A DNA stretch of 64,000 nt from Entelurus aequoreus (Eukaryota > Chordata > Actinopteri > Syngnathiformes > Syngnathidae), in the NCBI RefSeq assembly GCF_033978785.1, contig NC_084748.1, positions 28,358,570-28,422,569 of the forward strand, given 5' to 3'. A program made the translations under genes and the position numbers. The notes beneath the pieces were generated by a model, which was not told where the DNA came from, did no database searches, and saw only the letters and a program-made list of their open reading frames with translations. Positions 43,307-53,964 of the stretch are shown here, piece after piece; positions within the stretch are counted from its first letter, which is position 1; the number at the start of each line of letters is the position of its first letter.

Positions 43307-43733
43307 TGATGGAACGGGATATTTTCCATATATCCATATTTAAGTGTTACTTATTTCTAAACTCCTATAGTCATATAAAGAATAGCTAGTATTCTTCCTT
43401 CTTTTGAGTCTCATAGTGAGGTGTTGGCCTTCTAGATTGGAATGTGTCAGAGTAGAGATAACTCGGAGTAGTCTAAACAAAGAGAGTGGGGGCAGGGAGA
43501 GACGGAAGATCACGGGACTTGCGGGAGTTTTGAGCTAGACCGATCTGGAACGGGCTAGGGAACGCTTGGGTGCTGGATTGGTCTCATTATTGCCAAAGCT
43601 TTGACAATAAACAACGAAATACCAACTACTGCTTTTGGTGGTCAATTTAACATCAGCTTATTTGCCATTAAAAGAACTTGGGAGTGGACAGCAGACTTTG
43701 ACTTCCTTGGGAGGAAGAGCTGTCGACGCAACA
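43307..43733 (+). repeat. 3' LTR of element 2
   Basis: 427 bp, about 98.6% identical to the 5' LTR by my count. It borders AGTTACAGACAGC of an iMet sub-repeat. Confidence 0.93.
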
Positions 43734-43743
43734 AGTTACAGAC

Positions 43744-43814
43744 AGCAGAGTGCACAGCGGAAGCGTGCTGGGCCCATAACCCAGAGGTCGATGGATGGAA
43801 ACCATCCTCTGCTA
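43744..43814 (+). tRNA. tRNA-iMet (CAT), 1-nt deletion
   Basis: 71 nt: one base lost next to the A box plus a D-stem change, and C56G. It starts 11 bp after the LTR; likely inactive. Confidence 0.65.
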
Positions 43815-43943
43815 TGACTTAGGTTTCAAGCGAATCTTTGACTGATTCTTAATTCAAACGGAAGGCTGACACCCATTGGGACTACAGCTGTCTTCTCTAA
43901 CTCTTTGGATATTCACCAGAGTAAGCATCTTTGAGGTTCAGAC

Positions 43944-44015
43944 AGCAGAGTGGCGCAGCGGAAGCGTGCTGGGCCCATAACCCAGAGGTCGATGGATCGA
44001 AACCATCCTCTGCTA
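43944..44015 (+). tRNA. tRNA-iMet (CAT), canonical
   Basis: Identical to the copy at 1951. Confidence 0.95.
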
Positions 44016-44142
44016 TGACTTAGGTTTCAAGCGAATCTTTGACTGATTCTTAATTCAAATGGAAGGCTGACACCCATTCAGACTACAGCTGTCTTCTCTA
44101 ACTCTTTGGATATTCACCAGAGTAAGCATCTTCTAGTTACAG

Positions 44143-44203
44143 GCAGCGGAAGCGTGCTGGGCCCATAACCCAGAGGTCGATGGATCGAAACCATCCTCTA
44201 CTA
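44143..44203 (+). pseudogene. 5'-truncated tRNA-iMet, array-terminal
   Basis: Lacks nt 1-11; C56; G69A. Confidence 0.85.
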
Positions 44204-44583
44204 TGATTTAGGTTTCAGGTGAATCTCTGACTGATCTTTGGGAATTACACTTATGATTCCTGCTTAGCTGAGAGGTTAAACGTCTTATAAGTCAATCTAC
44301 ACAGTACAGTTGCAATCGATGCAACGCCCTGAAAATACAGTCACTTGAATGAATGAGAAATTTCATAGGTTTGTGCGTGACATTGTCATGGAACCCAGCA
44401 TTCATGATATTGAAGCCAAAGGTCTGCCTATATGAGAACCCTCTAAATTTGGTGTTGTGTGAGCTCGGCTGTACATGAGGTGCTCAGGTATGTTGCAAAC
44501 TACTTCATGATGAAACACAGGACCTTGCTATTATTTCTTTCCTTGCTTATTTATAGACGTAAGAAGGACAGTAAAAACAGCAT

Positions 44584-44656
44584 TGTTTCCACCCTGTTTC
44601 GAACAGGAGACCTTTCGCGTGTGAGGCGAATGTGATAACCACTACACCATGGAAAC
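44584..44656 (-). tRNA. tRNA-Val (CAC)
   Basis: CAC anticodon; one T-stem pair is U-G. Confidence 0.92.
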
Positions 44657-44897
44657 TGCTGCAAGTCACAGACCTTTATCAAGACTTACAAGTACATTTT
44701 CGGCCGACGGAAAACATGGTGCTCACTAGTCTTATTGCTGTTACTAGCTGCATTGCATTTCTTGCCTTTTGTGGATGTTGTTATATCCCTTGTGCAAGTA
44801 GAATGTGTTCCACTTTGTAGCATGTTTTGTTTGTCGCAGCCCGCATTTCAAACGTTCTTCCTCTTAACCGAGTTCATAAATCTCTATTACTCCACAG

Positions 44898-44968
44898 GCA
44901 TTGGTGGTTCAGTGGTAGAATTCTCGCCTGCCACGCGGGAGACCCGGGTCCGATTCCCGGCCAATCCA
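44898..44968 (+). tRNA. tRNA-Gly (GCC), acceptor mismatch
   Basis: G71C leaves a C-C mismatch at 2-71; U55C. Probably impaired. Confidence 0.8.
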
Positions 44969-45190
44969 ATCTGTTGATCTTGTTACATTTTAACCAATAT
45001 TCATAAGGGACAAAAGCAATGTTTGTGACAACCGCAAGACACAGGCATTCCACCCAAAAGGCATATTGGACTCCCCGAATGCTGAAGCAGTGTACTTCTA
45101 GTTACGCCCATCCAAAGACAATGACATCGGGCTATCGTAACATGAGATTTTATAATTTTTTGGGGAGTAATTTATCATTTAAACTAGCCA

Positions 45191-45264
45191 GTCTCTGTGG
45201 CGCAATCGGTCAGCGCGTTCGGCTGTTAACTGAGAGGATGGTGGTTCAAGCCCACCCAGGGACG
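45191..45264 (+). tRNA. tRNA-Asn (GTT)
   Basis: Identical to the unit 1 copy. Confidence 0.94.
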
Positions 45265-45497
45265 GGATTTTGACACAAGCACGGGGGTTCGAGGGTTTTC
45301 TTGTACAGCCCATGTCCTTCTCTAAGTTTGCAAAAAAGTTTCTAGTGAAAACATGTGCTACGTTTGCAACATAACTTTCAAGCCACGCTTGTTTAAACTA
45401 ATGAAAATTACTGATAATCAATGCTATCGCCTCAAATTGGCTATCATTAATTAAATGAAGGGTTATAGGCATCGAGTTGAAATCCCATTTTTTTCCA

Positions 45498-45568
45498 GGC
45501 GCTGTTGGTGTCAGTCAAAGTGCCTGACTGTTAAGCAGAAGATGTTGGGCTCAAATCCCGTCAGTGTC
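45498..45568 (+). pseudogene. degenerate Asn-like tRNA
   Basis: Same as in unit 11. Confidence 0.48.
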
Positions 45569-45830
45569 TTGATGTTAGTTCCATAAAACTTTCTCAGTTT
45601 GTTTTCAAACCACGTGAATGTAAGCCTAAATTCTATTAGTTTTGAATAAAATCCCAATGGATCCACAGAGTTTGATGATTACTACAATTTTCTCTTTAAA
45701 AAAATGCCATTTTAAATGTGGACACAACCAGGACTCAGAAAGAAAGACTACTTCAGATGGGTTCCAAATCACTTTGTTACAAGTAGTTTGTCTGGATATT
45801 CACCAGAGTAAGCATCTTGGAGTTACAGAC

Positions 45831-45902
45831 AGCAGAGTGGCGCAGGGGAAGCGTGCTGGGCCCATAACCCAGAGGTCGATGGATGGAAACCATCCTCTGT
45901 TA
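45831..45902 (+). tRNA. tRNA-iMet (CAT), leader-type variant
   Basis: C16G, C56G, C70T. Confidence 0.7.
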
Positions 45903-46031
45903 TGATTTAGGTTTCAAGCGAATCATTGACTGATTCTTAATTCAAATGGAAGGCTGACACCCATTCAGACAACAGCTGTCTTCTCTAACTTTGTGGATAT
46001 TCACCAGAGTAAGCATCTTTGAGTTACAGAC

Positions 46032-46103
46032 AGCAGAGTGGCGCAGCGGAAGCGTGCTGGGCCCATAACCCAGAGGTCGATGGATTGAAACCATCCTCTG
46101 CTA
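46032..46103 (+). tRNA. tRNA-iMet (CAT), C56T
   Basis: The only full-length copy with T at C56; otherwise canonical. Confidence 0.75.
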
Positions 46104-46230
46104 TGACTTAGGTCTCAAGCGAATCTATGACTGATTCTTAATTCAAATGGAAGGCTGACACCCATTCAGACTACAGCTGTCTTCTCTAACTCTTTGGATA
46201 TTCACCAGAGTAAGCATCTTCTAGTTACAG

Positions 46231-46291
46231 GCAGCGGAAGCGTGCTGGGCCCATAACCCAGAGGTCGATGGATGGAAACCATCCTCTGCTA
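46231..46291 (+). pseudogene. 5'-truncated tRNA-iMet
   Basis: Lacks nt 1-11; C56G. Confidence 0.85.
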
Positions 46292-46430
46292 TGATTTAGG
46301 TTTCAAGCGAATCTTCGACTGATTCTTAATTCAAATGGAAGGCTGACACCCATTGGGACTACAGCTGTCTTCTCTAACTCTTTGGATATTCACCAGAGTA
46401 AGCATCTTTGAGTTACAGACAGCAGAGTGG

Positions 46431-46502
46431 CGCAGCGGAAGCGTGCTGGGCCCATAACCCAGAGGTCAATGGATGGAAACCATCCTCTGCTATGACTTAG
46501 GT
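46431..46502 (+). tRNA. tRNA-iMet (CAT), variant
   Basis: G48A and C56G. Confidence 0.7.
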
Positions 46503-46621
46503 TTCAAGCGAATCTTTGACTGATTCTTAATTCAAACGGAAGGCTGACACCCATTGGGACTACAGCTGTCTTCTCTAACTCTTTGGATATTCACCAGAGT
46601 AAGCATCTTTGAGGTTCAGAC

Positions 46622-46693
46622 AGCAGAGTGGTGCAGCGGAAGCGTGCTGGGCCCATAACCCAGAGGTCGATGGATCGAAACCATCCTCTGCTG
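46622..46693 (+). tRNA. tRNA-iMet (CAT), variant
   Basis: C11T and A73 (nt 72) to G; C56 kept. Confidence 0.75.
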
Positions 46694-46820
46694 TGACTTA
46701 GGTTTCAAGCGAATCGTTGACTGATTCTTAATTCAAATGGAAGGCTGACACCCATTCAGACTACAGCTGTCTTCTCTAACTCTTTGGATATTCACCAGAG
46801 TAAGCATCTTCTAGTTACAG

Positions 46821-46881
46821 GCAGCGGAAGCGTGCTGGGCCCATAACCCAGAGGTCGATGGATCGAAACCATCCTCTACTA
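46821..46881 (+). pseudogene. 5'-truncated tRNA-iMet, array-terminal
   Basis: Lacks nt 1-11; C56; G69A. Confidence 0.85.
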
Positions 46882-47261
46882 TGATTTAGGTTTCAGGTGA
46901 ATCTTTGACTGATCTTTGGGAATTACACTTATGATTCCTGCTTAGCTGAGAGGTTAAACGTCTTATAAGTCAATCTAAACAGTACAGTTGCAATCGATGC
47001 AACGCCCTGAAAATACAGTCACTTGAATGAATGAGAAATTTCATAGGTTTGTGCGTGACATTTTCATGGAACCCAGCATTCATGATATTGAAGCCAAAGG
47101 TCTGCCTATACGAGAACCCTCTAAATTTGGTGTTGTGTGAGCTCGGCTGTACATGAGGTGCTCAGGTATGTTACAAACTACTTCATGATGAAACACAGGA
47201 CCTTGCTATTATTTCTTTCCTTGCTTATTTATAGACGTAAGAAGGACAGTAAAAAAAGCAT

Positions 47262-47334
47262 TGTTTCCACCCTGTTTCGAACAGGGGACCTTTCGCGTGT
47301 GAGGCGAATGTGATAACCACTACACCATGGAAAC
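47262..47334 (-). tRNA. tRNA-Val (CAC)
   Basis: Same as unit 5; seven-T terminator. Confidence 0.94.
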
Positions 47335-47653
47335 TGCTGCAAGTCACAGACATTTATCAAGACTTACAAGTACATTTTCGGCCGACGGAAAACATGGTGC
47401 TCGCTAGTCTTATTGCTGTTACTAGCTGCATTGCATTTCTTGCCTTTTGTGCAAGTAGAATGTGTTCCACTTTGTAGCATGTTTTGTTTGTCGCAGCCCG
47501 CATTTCAAACGTTCTTCCTCTTAACCGAGTTCATAAATCTCCATTACGCCACAGATTCTTAATTCAAACGGAAGGCTGACACCCATTGGGACTACAGCTG
47601 TCATCTCTAACTCTTTGGATATTCACCAGAGTAAGCATCTTTGCTTTACAGAC

Positions 47654-47725
47654 AGCAGAGTGGCACAGCGGAAGCGTGCTGGGCCCATAACCCAGAGGTC
47701 GATGGATCGAAACCATCCTCTGCTA
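47654..47725 (+). tRNA. tRNA-iMet (CAT), D-stem variant
   Basis: G12A as at 34394; C56 kept. Confidence 0.78.
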
Positions 47726-47852
47726 TGACTTAGGTTTCAGGCGAATCTTTGACTGATTCTTAATTCAAATGGAAGGCTGACACCCATTCAGACTACAGCT
47801 GTCTTCTCTAACTCTTTGGATATTCACCAGACTAAGCATCTTCTAGTTACAG

Positions 47853-47913
47853 GCAGCGGAAGCGTGCTGGGCCCATAACCCAGAGGTCGATGGATCGAAA
47901 CCATCCTCTACTA
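47853..47913 (+). pseudogene. 5'-truncated tRNA-iMet
   Basis: Lacks nt 1-11; G69A. Confidence 0.85.
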
Positions 47914-48040
47914 TGATTTAGGTTTCAGGTGAATCTTTGACTGATTCTTAATTCAAATGGAAGGATGACACCCATTGGGACTACATGTGTCTTCTCTAAC
48001 TCTTTGGATATTCACCAGACTAAGCATCTTCTAGTTACAG

Positions 48041-48101
48041 GCAGCGGAAGCGTGCTGGGCCCATAACCCAGAGGTCGATGGATCGAAACCATCCTCTGCT
48101 A
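48041..48101 (+). pseudogene. 5'-truncated tRNA-iMet
   Basis: Lacks nt 1-11; C56, CTCTGCTA end. Confidence 0.85.
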
Positions 48102-48228
48102 TGACTTAGGTTTCAAGCGAATCTTTGACTGATTCTTAATTCAAATGGAAGGCTGACACCCATTCAGGCTATAGCTGTCTTCTCTAACTCTGTGGATATT
48201 CACCAGAGTAAGCATCTTCTAGTTACAG

Positions 48229-48289
48229 GCAGCGGAAGCGTGCTGGGCCCATAACCCAGAGGTCGATGGATCGAAACCATCCTCTACTA
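48229..48289 (+). pseudogene. 5'-truncated tRNA-iMet, array-terminal
   Basis: Lacks nt 1-11; G69A. Confidence 0.85.
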
Positions 48290-48669
48290 TGATTTAGGTT
48301 TCAGGTGAATCTTTGACTGATCTTTGGGAATTACACTTATGATTCCTGCTTAGCTGAGAGGTTAAACGTCTTATAAGTCAATCTACACAGTACAGTTGCA
48401 ATCGATGCAACGCCCTGAAAATACAGTGACTTGAATGAATGAGAAATTTCATAGGTTTGTGCGTGACATTTTCATGGAACCGAGCATTCATGATATTGAA
48501 GCCAAAGGTCTGCCTATATGAGAACCCTCTAAATTTGGTGTTGTGTGAGCTCGGCTGTACATGAGGTGCTCAGGTATGTTGCAATCTACTTCATGATGAA
48601 ACACAGGACCTTGCTATTATTTCTTTCCTTGCTTATTTATAGACGTAAGAAGTAAAGTAAAAAAAGCCT

Positions 48670-48742
48670 TGTTTCCACCCTGTTTCGAACAGGGGACCTT
48701 TCGCGTGTTAGGCGAACGTGATAACCACTACACCATGGAAAC
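48670..48742 (-). tRNA. tRNA-Val (AAC)
   Basis: Same as unit 11 (ATCACGTTC). Confidence 0.95.
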
Positions 48743-48983
48743 TGCTGCAAGTCACAGACCTTTATCAAGACTTACAAGTACATTTTCGGCCGACGGAAAA
48801 CATGGTGCTCGCTAGTCTTATTGCTGTTACTAGCTGCATTGCATTTCTTGCCTTTTGTGGATGTTGTTATATCCCTTGTGCAAGTAGAATGTGTTCCACT
48901 TTGTAGCATGTTTTGTTTGTCGCAGCCCGCATTTCAAACGTTCTTCCTCTTAACCGAGTTCATAAATCTCTATTACTCCACAG

Positions 48984-49054
48984 GCATTGGTGGTTCAGTG
49001 GTAGAATTCTCGCCTGCCACGCGGGAGACCCGGGTCCGATTCCCGGCCAATACA
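48984..49054 (+). tRNA. tRNA-Gly (GCC), acceptor mismatch
   Basis: G71A leaves a C-A mismatch; U55C. Confidence 0.82.
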
Positions 49055-49276
49055 ATCTGTTGATCTTGTTACATTTTAACCAATATTCATAAGGGACAAA
49101 AGCAATGTTTGTGACAACCGCAAGACACAGTCATTCCACCCAAAAGGCATATTGGACTCCCCGAATGCTGAAGCAGTGTACTTCTAGTTACGCCCATCCA
49201 AAGACAATGACATCGGGCTATCGTAACATGAGATTTTATAATTTTTTGGGGAGTAATTTATCATTTAAACTAGCCA

Positions 49277-49350
49277 GTCTCTGTGGCGCAATCGGTCAGC
49301 GCGTTCGGCTGTTAACTGAGAGGATGGTGGTTCAAGCCCACCCAGGGACG
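49277..49350 (+). tRNA. tRNA-Asn (GTT)
   Basis: Identical to the unit 1 copy. Confidence 0.94.
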
Positions 49351-49584
49351 GGATTTTGACACGAGCACGGGGGTTCGAGGTTTTTCTTGTACAGCCCATG
49401 TCCTTCTCTAAGTTTGCAAAAATGTTTCTAGTTAAAACGTGTGCTACGTTTGCAACATAACTTTCAAGCCAAGCTTGTTTAAACTAATGTAAATTACTGA
49501 TAATTAATGCTATCGCCTCAAATTGGCTATCATTAATTGAATGAAGGGTTATAGGCATCGAGTTGAAATCCCATTTTTTTTCCA

Positions 49585-49655
49585 GGCGCTGTTGGTGTCA
49601 GTCAAAGTGCCTGACTGTTAAGCAGAAGAGGTTGGGCTCAAATCCCGTCAGTGTC
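49585..49655 (+). pseudogene. degenerate Asn-like tRNA
   Basis: Same as in unit 1. Confidence 0.5.
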
Positions 49656-49918
49656 TTGATGTTAGTTCCATAACACTTTCTCAGTTTGTTTTCAAACCAC
49701 GTGAATGTAAGCCTAAATTCTATTCGTTTTGAATAAAATCCCAATGGATCCACAGAGTTTGATGATTACTACAATGTTTTCTTTAAAAAAAATGCCATTT
49801 AAAATGTGGACACAACCAGGACTCAGAAAGAAAGACTGCTTCAGATGGGTTCCAAATCACTTCGTTACAAGTAGTTTGTCTGGATATTCACCAGAGTAAG
49901 CATCTTGGAGTTACAGAC

Positions 49919-49990
49919 AGCAGAGTGGCGCAGGGGAAGCGTGCTGGGCCCATAACCCAGAGGTCGATGGATGGAAACCATCCTCTGCTA
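49919..49990 (+). tRNA. tRNA-iMet (CAT), leader-type variant
   Basis: C16G and C56G. Confidence 0.72.
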
Positions 49991-50117
49991 TGATTTAGGT
50001 TTCAAGTGAATCATTGACTGATTCTTAATTCAAATGGAAGGCTGACACCCATTCAGACAACAACTGTCTTCTCTAACTCTGTGGATATTCACCAGAGTAA
50101 GCATCTTCTAGTTACAG

Positions 50118-50178
50118 GCAGCGGAAGCGTGCTGGGCCCATAACCCAGAGGTCGATGGATGGAAACCATCCTCTGCTA
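50118..50178 (+). pseudogene. 5'-truncated tRNA-iMet
   Basis: Lacks nt 1-11; C56G. Confidence 0.85.
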
Positions 50179-50307
50179 TGACTTAGGTTTCAAGCGAATC
50201 TTTGACAGATTCTTAATTCAAATGGAAGGCTGACACCCATTGGGACTACAGCTGTCTTCTCTAACTCTTTGGATATTCACCAGAGTAAGCATCTTTGAGT
50301 TAAAGAC

Positions 50308-50379
50308 AGCAGAGTGGCGCAGCGGAAGCGTGGTGGGCCCATAACCCAGAGGTCGATGGATCGAAACCATCCTCTGCTA
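50308..50379 (+). tRNA. tRNA-iMet (CAT), stem variant
   Basis: C26G breaks the first anticodon-stem pair; C56 kept. Confidence 0.75.
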
Positions 50380-50506
50380 TGACTTAGGTTTCAAGCGAAT
50401 CTTTGACTGATTCTTAATTCAAATGGAAGGCTGACACCCATTCAGACTACAGCTGTCTTCTCTAACTCTTTGGATATTCACCAGAGTAAGCATCTTCTAG
50501 TTACAG

Positions 50507-50567
50507 GCAGCGGAAGCGTGCTGGGCCCATAACCCAGAGGTCGATGGATCGAAACCATCCTCTACTA
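50507..50567 (+). pseudogene. 5'-truncated tRNA-iMet
   Basis: Lacks nt 1-11; G69A. Confidence 0.85.
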
Positions 50568-50694
50568 TGATTTAGGTTTCAGGTGAATCTTTGACTGATT
50601 CTTAATTCAAATGGAAGGCTGACACCCATTCAGACTACAGCTGTCTTCTCTAACTCTTTGGATATTCACCAGAGTAAGCATCTTCTAGTTACAG

Positions 50695-50755
50695 GCAGCG
50701 GAAGCGTGCTGGGCCCATAACCCAGAGGTCGATGGATCGAAACCATCCTCTACTA
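50695..50755 (+). pseudogene. 5'-truncated tRNA-iMet, array-terminal
   Basis: Lacks nt 1-11; G69A; 188 bp after the previous truncated copy. Confidence 0.85.
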
Positions 50756-51135
50756 TGATTTAGGTTTCAGGTGAATCTTTGACTGATCTTTGGGAATTAC
50801 ACTTATGATTCCTGCTTAGCTGAGAGGTTAAACGTCTTATAAGTCTATCCACACAGTACAGTTGCAATCGATGCAACGCCCTGAAAATACAGTGACTTGA
50901 ATGAATGAGAAATTTCATAGGTTTGTGCGTGACATTTTCATGGAACCCAGCATTCATGATATTGAAGCCAAAGGTCTGCCTATATGAGAACCCTCTAAAT
51001 TTGGTGTTGTGTGAGCTCGGCTGTACATGAGGTGCTCAGGTATGTTGCAATCTACTTCATGATGAAACACAGGACCTTGCTATTATTTCTTTCCTTGCTT
51101 ATTTATAGACGTAAGAAGGAAAGTAAAAAAAGCCT

Positions 51136-51208
51136 TGTTTCCACCCTGTTTCAAACAGGGGACCTTTCGCGTGTTAGGCGAATGTGATAACCACTACACC
51201 ATGGAAAC
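51136..51208 (-). tRNA. tRNA-Val (AAC), T-loop variant
   Basis: Invariant C56 is T (T-loop TTTGAAA), weakening the B box; otherwise as unit 1. Confidence 0.85.
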
Positions 51209-51449
51209 TGCTGCAAGTCACAGACCTTTATCAAGACTTACAAGTACATTTTCGGCCGACGGAAAACATGGTGCTCGCTAGTCTTATTGCTGTTACTAGC
51301 TGCATTGCATTTCTTGCCTTTTGTGGATGTTGTTATATCCCTTGTGCAAGTAGAATGTGTTCCACTTTGTAGCATGTTTTGTTTGTCGCAGCCCGCATTT
51401 CAAACGTTCTTCCTCTTAACCGAGTTCATAAATCTCTATTATTCCACAG

Positions 51450-51520
51450 GCATTGGTGGTTCAGTGGTAGAATTCTCACCTGCCACGCGGGAGACCCGGG
51501 TCCGATTCCCGGCCAATGCA
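51450..51520 (+). tRNA. tRNA-Gly (GCC), stem mismatch
   Basis: One G-to-A in the anticodon stem leaves an A-C mismatch; U55C. Confidence 0.83.
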
Positions 51521-51742
51521 ATCTGTTGATTTTGTTACATTTTAACCAATATTCATAAGGGACAAAAGCAATGTTTGTGACAACCGCAAGACACAGTCAT
51601 TCCACCCAAAAGGCATATTGGACTCCCCGAATGCTGAAGCAGTGTACTTCTAGTTACGCCCATCCAAAGACAATGACATCGGGCTATCGTAACATGAGAT
51701 TTTATAATTTTTTGGGGAGTAATTTATCATTTAAACTAGCCA

Positions 51743-51816
51743 GTCTCTGTGGCGCAATCGGTCAGCGCGTTCGGCTGTTAACTGAGAGGATGGTGGTTCA
51801 AGCCCACCCAGGGACG
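51743..51816 (+). tRNA. tRNA-Asn (GTT)
   Basis: Identical to the unit 1 copy. Confidence 0.94.
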
Positions 51817-52050
51817 GGATTTTGACACGAGCACGGGGGTTCGAGGGTTTTCTTGTACAGCCCATGTCCTTCTCTAAGTTTGCAAAAAAGTTTCTAGTTA
51901 AAACGTGTGCTACGTTTGCAACATAACTTTCAAGCCACGCTTGTTTAAACTAATGTAAATGACTGATAATCAATGCTATCGCCTCAAATTGGCTATCATT
52001 AATTGAATGAAGGGTTATAGGCATCGAGTTGAAATCCCAATTTTTTTCCA

Positions 52051-52121
52051 GGCGCTGTTGGTGTCAGTCAAAGTGCCTGACTGTTAAGCAGAAGAGGTTG
52101 GGCTCAAATCCCGTCAGTGTC
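52051..52121 (+). pseudogene. degenerate Asn-like tRNA
   Basis: Same as in unit 1. Confidence 0.5.
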
Positions 52122-52384
52122 TTGATGTTAGTTCCATAACACTTTCTCAGTTTGTTTTCAAACCACGTGAATGTAAGCCTAAATTATATTCGTTTTGAAT
52201 AAAATCCCAATGGAACCACAGAGTTTGATGATTACTACAATGTTTTCTTTAAAAAAAATGCCATTTAAAATGTGGACACAACCAGGACTCAGAAAGAAAG
52301 ACCACTTCAGATGGGTTCCAAATCACTTTGTTACAAGTAGTTTGTCTGGATATTCACCAGAGTAAGCATCTTGGAGTTACAGAC

Positions 52385-52456
52385 AGCAGAGTGGCGCAGG
52401 GGAAGCGTGCTGGGCCCATAACCCAGAGGTCGATGGATGGAAACCATCCTCTGCTA
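52385..52456 (+). tRNA. tRNA-iMet (CAT), leader-type variant
   Basis: C16G and C56G. Confidence 0.72.
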
Positions 52457-52585
52457 TGATTTAGGTTTCAAGCGAATCTTCGACTGATTCTTAATTCAAA
52501 TGGAAGGCTGACACCCATTGGGACTACAGCTGTCTTCTCTAACTCTTTGGATATTCACCAGAGTAAGCATCTTGGAGTTACAGAC

Positions 52586-52657
52586 AGCAGAGTGGCGCAG
52601 GGGAAGCGTGCTGGGCCCATAACCCAGAGGTCGTTGGATGGAAACCATCCTCTGTTA
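52586..52657 (+). tRNA. tRNA-iMet (CAT), leader-type variant
   Basis: C16G, A49T, C56G, C70T. Confidence 0.66.
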
Positions 52658-52786
52658 TGAATTAGGTTTCAAGCGAATCTTCGACTGATTCTTAATTCAA
52701 ATGGAAGGCTGACACCCATTGGGACTACAGCTGTCTTCTCTAACTCTTTGGATATTCACCAGAGTAAGCATCTTTGAGTTACAGAC

Positions 52787-52858
52787 AGCAGAGTGGCGCA
52801 GCGGAAGCGTGCTGGGCCCATAACCCAGAGGTCGATGGATGGAAACCATCCTCTGCTA
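52787..52858 (+). tRNA. tRNA-iMet (CAT), C56G
   Basis: Full length, C56G only. The spacer after it carries the only T4 run I found in the satellite (about 52974-52977). Confidence 0.75.
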
Positions 52859-52987
52859 TGATTTAGGTTTCAAGCGAATCTTCGACTGATTCTTAATTCA
52901 AATGGAAGGCTGACACCCATTGGGACTACAGCTGTCTTCTCTAACTCTTTGGATATTCACCAGAGTAAGCATCTTTTAGTTACAGAC

Positions 52988-53059
52988 AGCAGAGTGGCGC
53001 AGCGGAAGCGTGCTGGGCCCATAACCCAGAGGTCGATGGATCGAAACCATCCTCTGCTA
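52988..53059 (+). tRNA. tRNA-iMet (CAT), canonical
   Basis: Identical to the copy at 1951. Confidence 0.95.
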
Positions 53060-53186
53060 TGACTTAGGTTTCAAGCGAATCTTTGACTGATTCTTAATTC
53101 AAATGGAAGGCTGACACCCATTCAGACTACAGCTGTCTTCTCTAACTCTTTGGATATTCACCAGAGTAAGCATCTTCTAGTTACAG

Positions 53187-53247
53187 GCAGCGGAAGCGTG
53201 CTGGGCCCATAACCCAGAGGTCGATGGATCGAAACCATCCTCTACTA
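53187..53247 (+). pseudogene. 5'-truncated tRNA-iMet
   Basis: Lacks nt 1-11; G69A. Confidence 0.85.
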
Positions 53248-53376
53248 TGATTTAGGTTTCAGGTGAATCTTTGACTGATTCTTAATTCAAATGGAAGGCT
53301 GACACCCATTGGGACTACAGCTGTCTTCTCTAACTCTTTGGATATTCACCAGAGTAAGCATCTTCGAGTTACAGAC

Positions 53377-53448
53377 AGCAGAGTGGCGCAGCGGAAGCGT
53401 GCTGGGCCCATAACCCAGAGGTCGATGGATCGAAAGCATCCTCTGCTA
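53377..53448 (+). tRNA. tRNA-iMet (CAT), T-stem variant
   Basis: C60G breaks a T-stem pair; C56 kept. Confidence 0.75.
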
Positions 53449-53575
53449 TGACTTAGGTTTCAAGCGAATCTTTGACTGATTCTTAATTCAAATGGAAGGC
53501 TGACACCCATTCAGACTACAGCTGTCTTCTCTAACTCTTTGGATATTCACCAGAGTAAGCGTCTTCTAGTTACAG

Positions 53576-53636
53576 GCAGCGGAAGCGTGCTGGGCCCATA
53601 ACCCAGAGGTCGATGGATCGAAACCATCCTCTACTA
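53576..53636 (+). pseudogene. 5'-truncated tRNA-iMet
   Basis: Lacks nt 1-11; G69A. Confidence 0.85.
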
Positions 53637-53765
53637 TGATTTAGGTTTCAGGTGAATCTTTGACTGATTCTTAATTCAAATGGAAGGCTGACACCCATTG
53701 GGACTACAGCTGTCTTCTCTAACTCTTTGGATATTCACCAGAGTAAGCATCTTTGAGTTACAGAC

Positions 53766-53837
53766 AGCAGAGTGGCGCAGCGGAAGCGTGCTGGGCCCAT
53801 AACCCAGAGGTCGATGGATCGAAACCATCCTCTGCTA
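53766..53837 (+). tRNA. tRNA-iMet (CAT), canonical
   Basis: Identical to the copy at 1951. Confidence 0.95.
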
Positions 53838-53964
53838 TGACTTAGGTTTCAAGCGAATCTTTGACTGATCCTTAATTCAAATGGAAGGCTGACACCCATT
53901 CAGGCTATAGCTGTCTTCTCTAACTCTGTGGATATTCACCAGAGTAAGCATCTTCTAGTTACAG

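Larger units (their letters stand above)
36115..43733 (+). mobile_element. endogenous retrovirus 2, gammaretrovirus-like, defective
   Basis: 427-bp LTRs (TG...CA), a tRNA-Pro-type primer site, a 45-bp minisatellite in the leader, then in order relics of gag nucleocapsid, protease start, RT/RNase H connection, integrase and env transmembrane subunit, and a polypurine tract. Stops and frameshifts occur in every part and most of the RT is absent. No target duplication: the left flank is before the iMet satellite and the right flank is inside it. Confidence 0.9.
43734..44236 (+). repeat. iMet satellite right of element 2
   Basis: Tail of an array: 2 full-length and 1 truncated iMet copy, ending at the next spacer. 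Confidence 0.9.
44237..46914 (+). repeat. tRNA repeat unit 12
   Basis: Val(CAC)-, Gly, Asn, Asn-like, iMet satellite (45831-46881) of 4 full and 2 truncated copies. The spacers 44237-44583 and 45569-45830 have no gene. Confidence 0.92.
46915..48322 (+). repeat. tRNA repeat unit 13 (Gly and Asn deleted)
   Basis: Val(CAC)- only, then a 21-bp gap in the Val-Gly spacer and a jump at about 47552 into the iMet satellite (47654-48289; 1 full, 3 truncated). The junction shares ACAG with both parents. The spacer 46915-47261 has no gene. Confidence 0.9.
48323..50788 (+). repeat. tRNA repeat unit 14
   Basis: Val(AAC)-, Gly, Asn, Asn-like, iMet satellite (49919-50755) of 2 full and 3 truncated copies. 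The spacers 48323-48669 and 49656-49918 have no gene. Confidence 0.92.
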
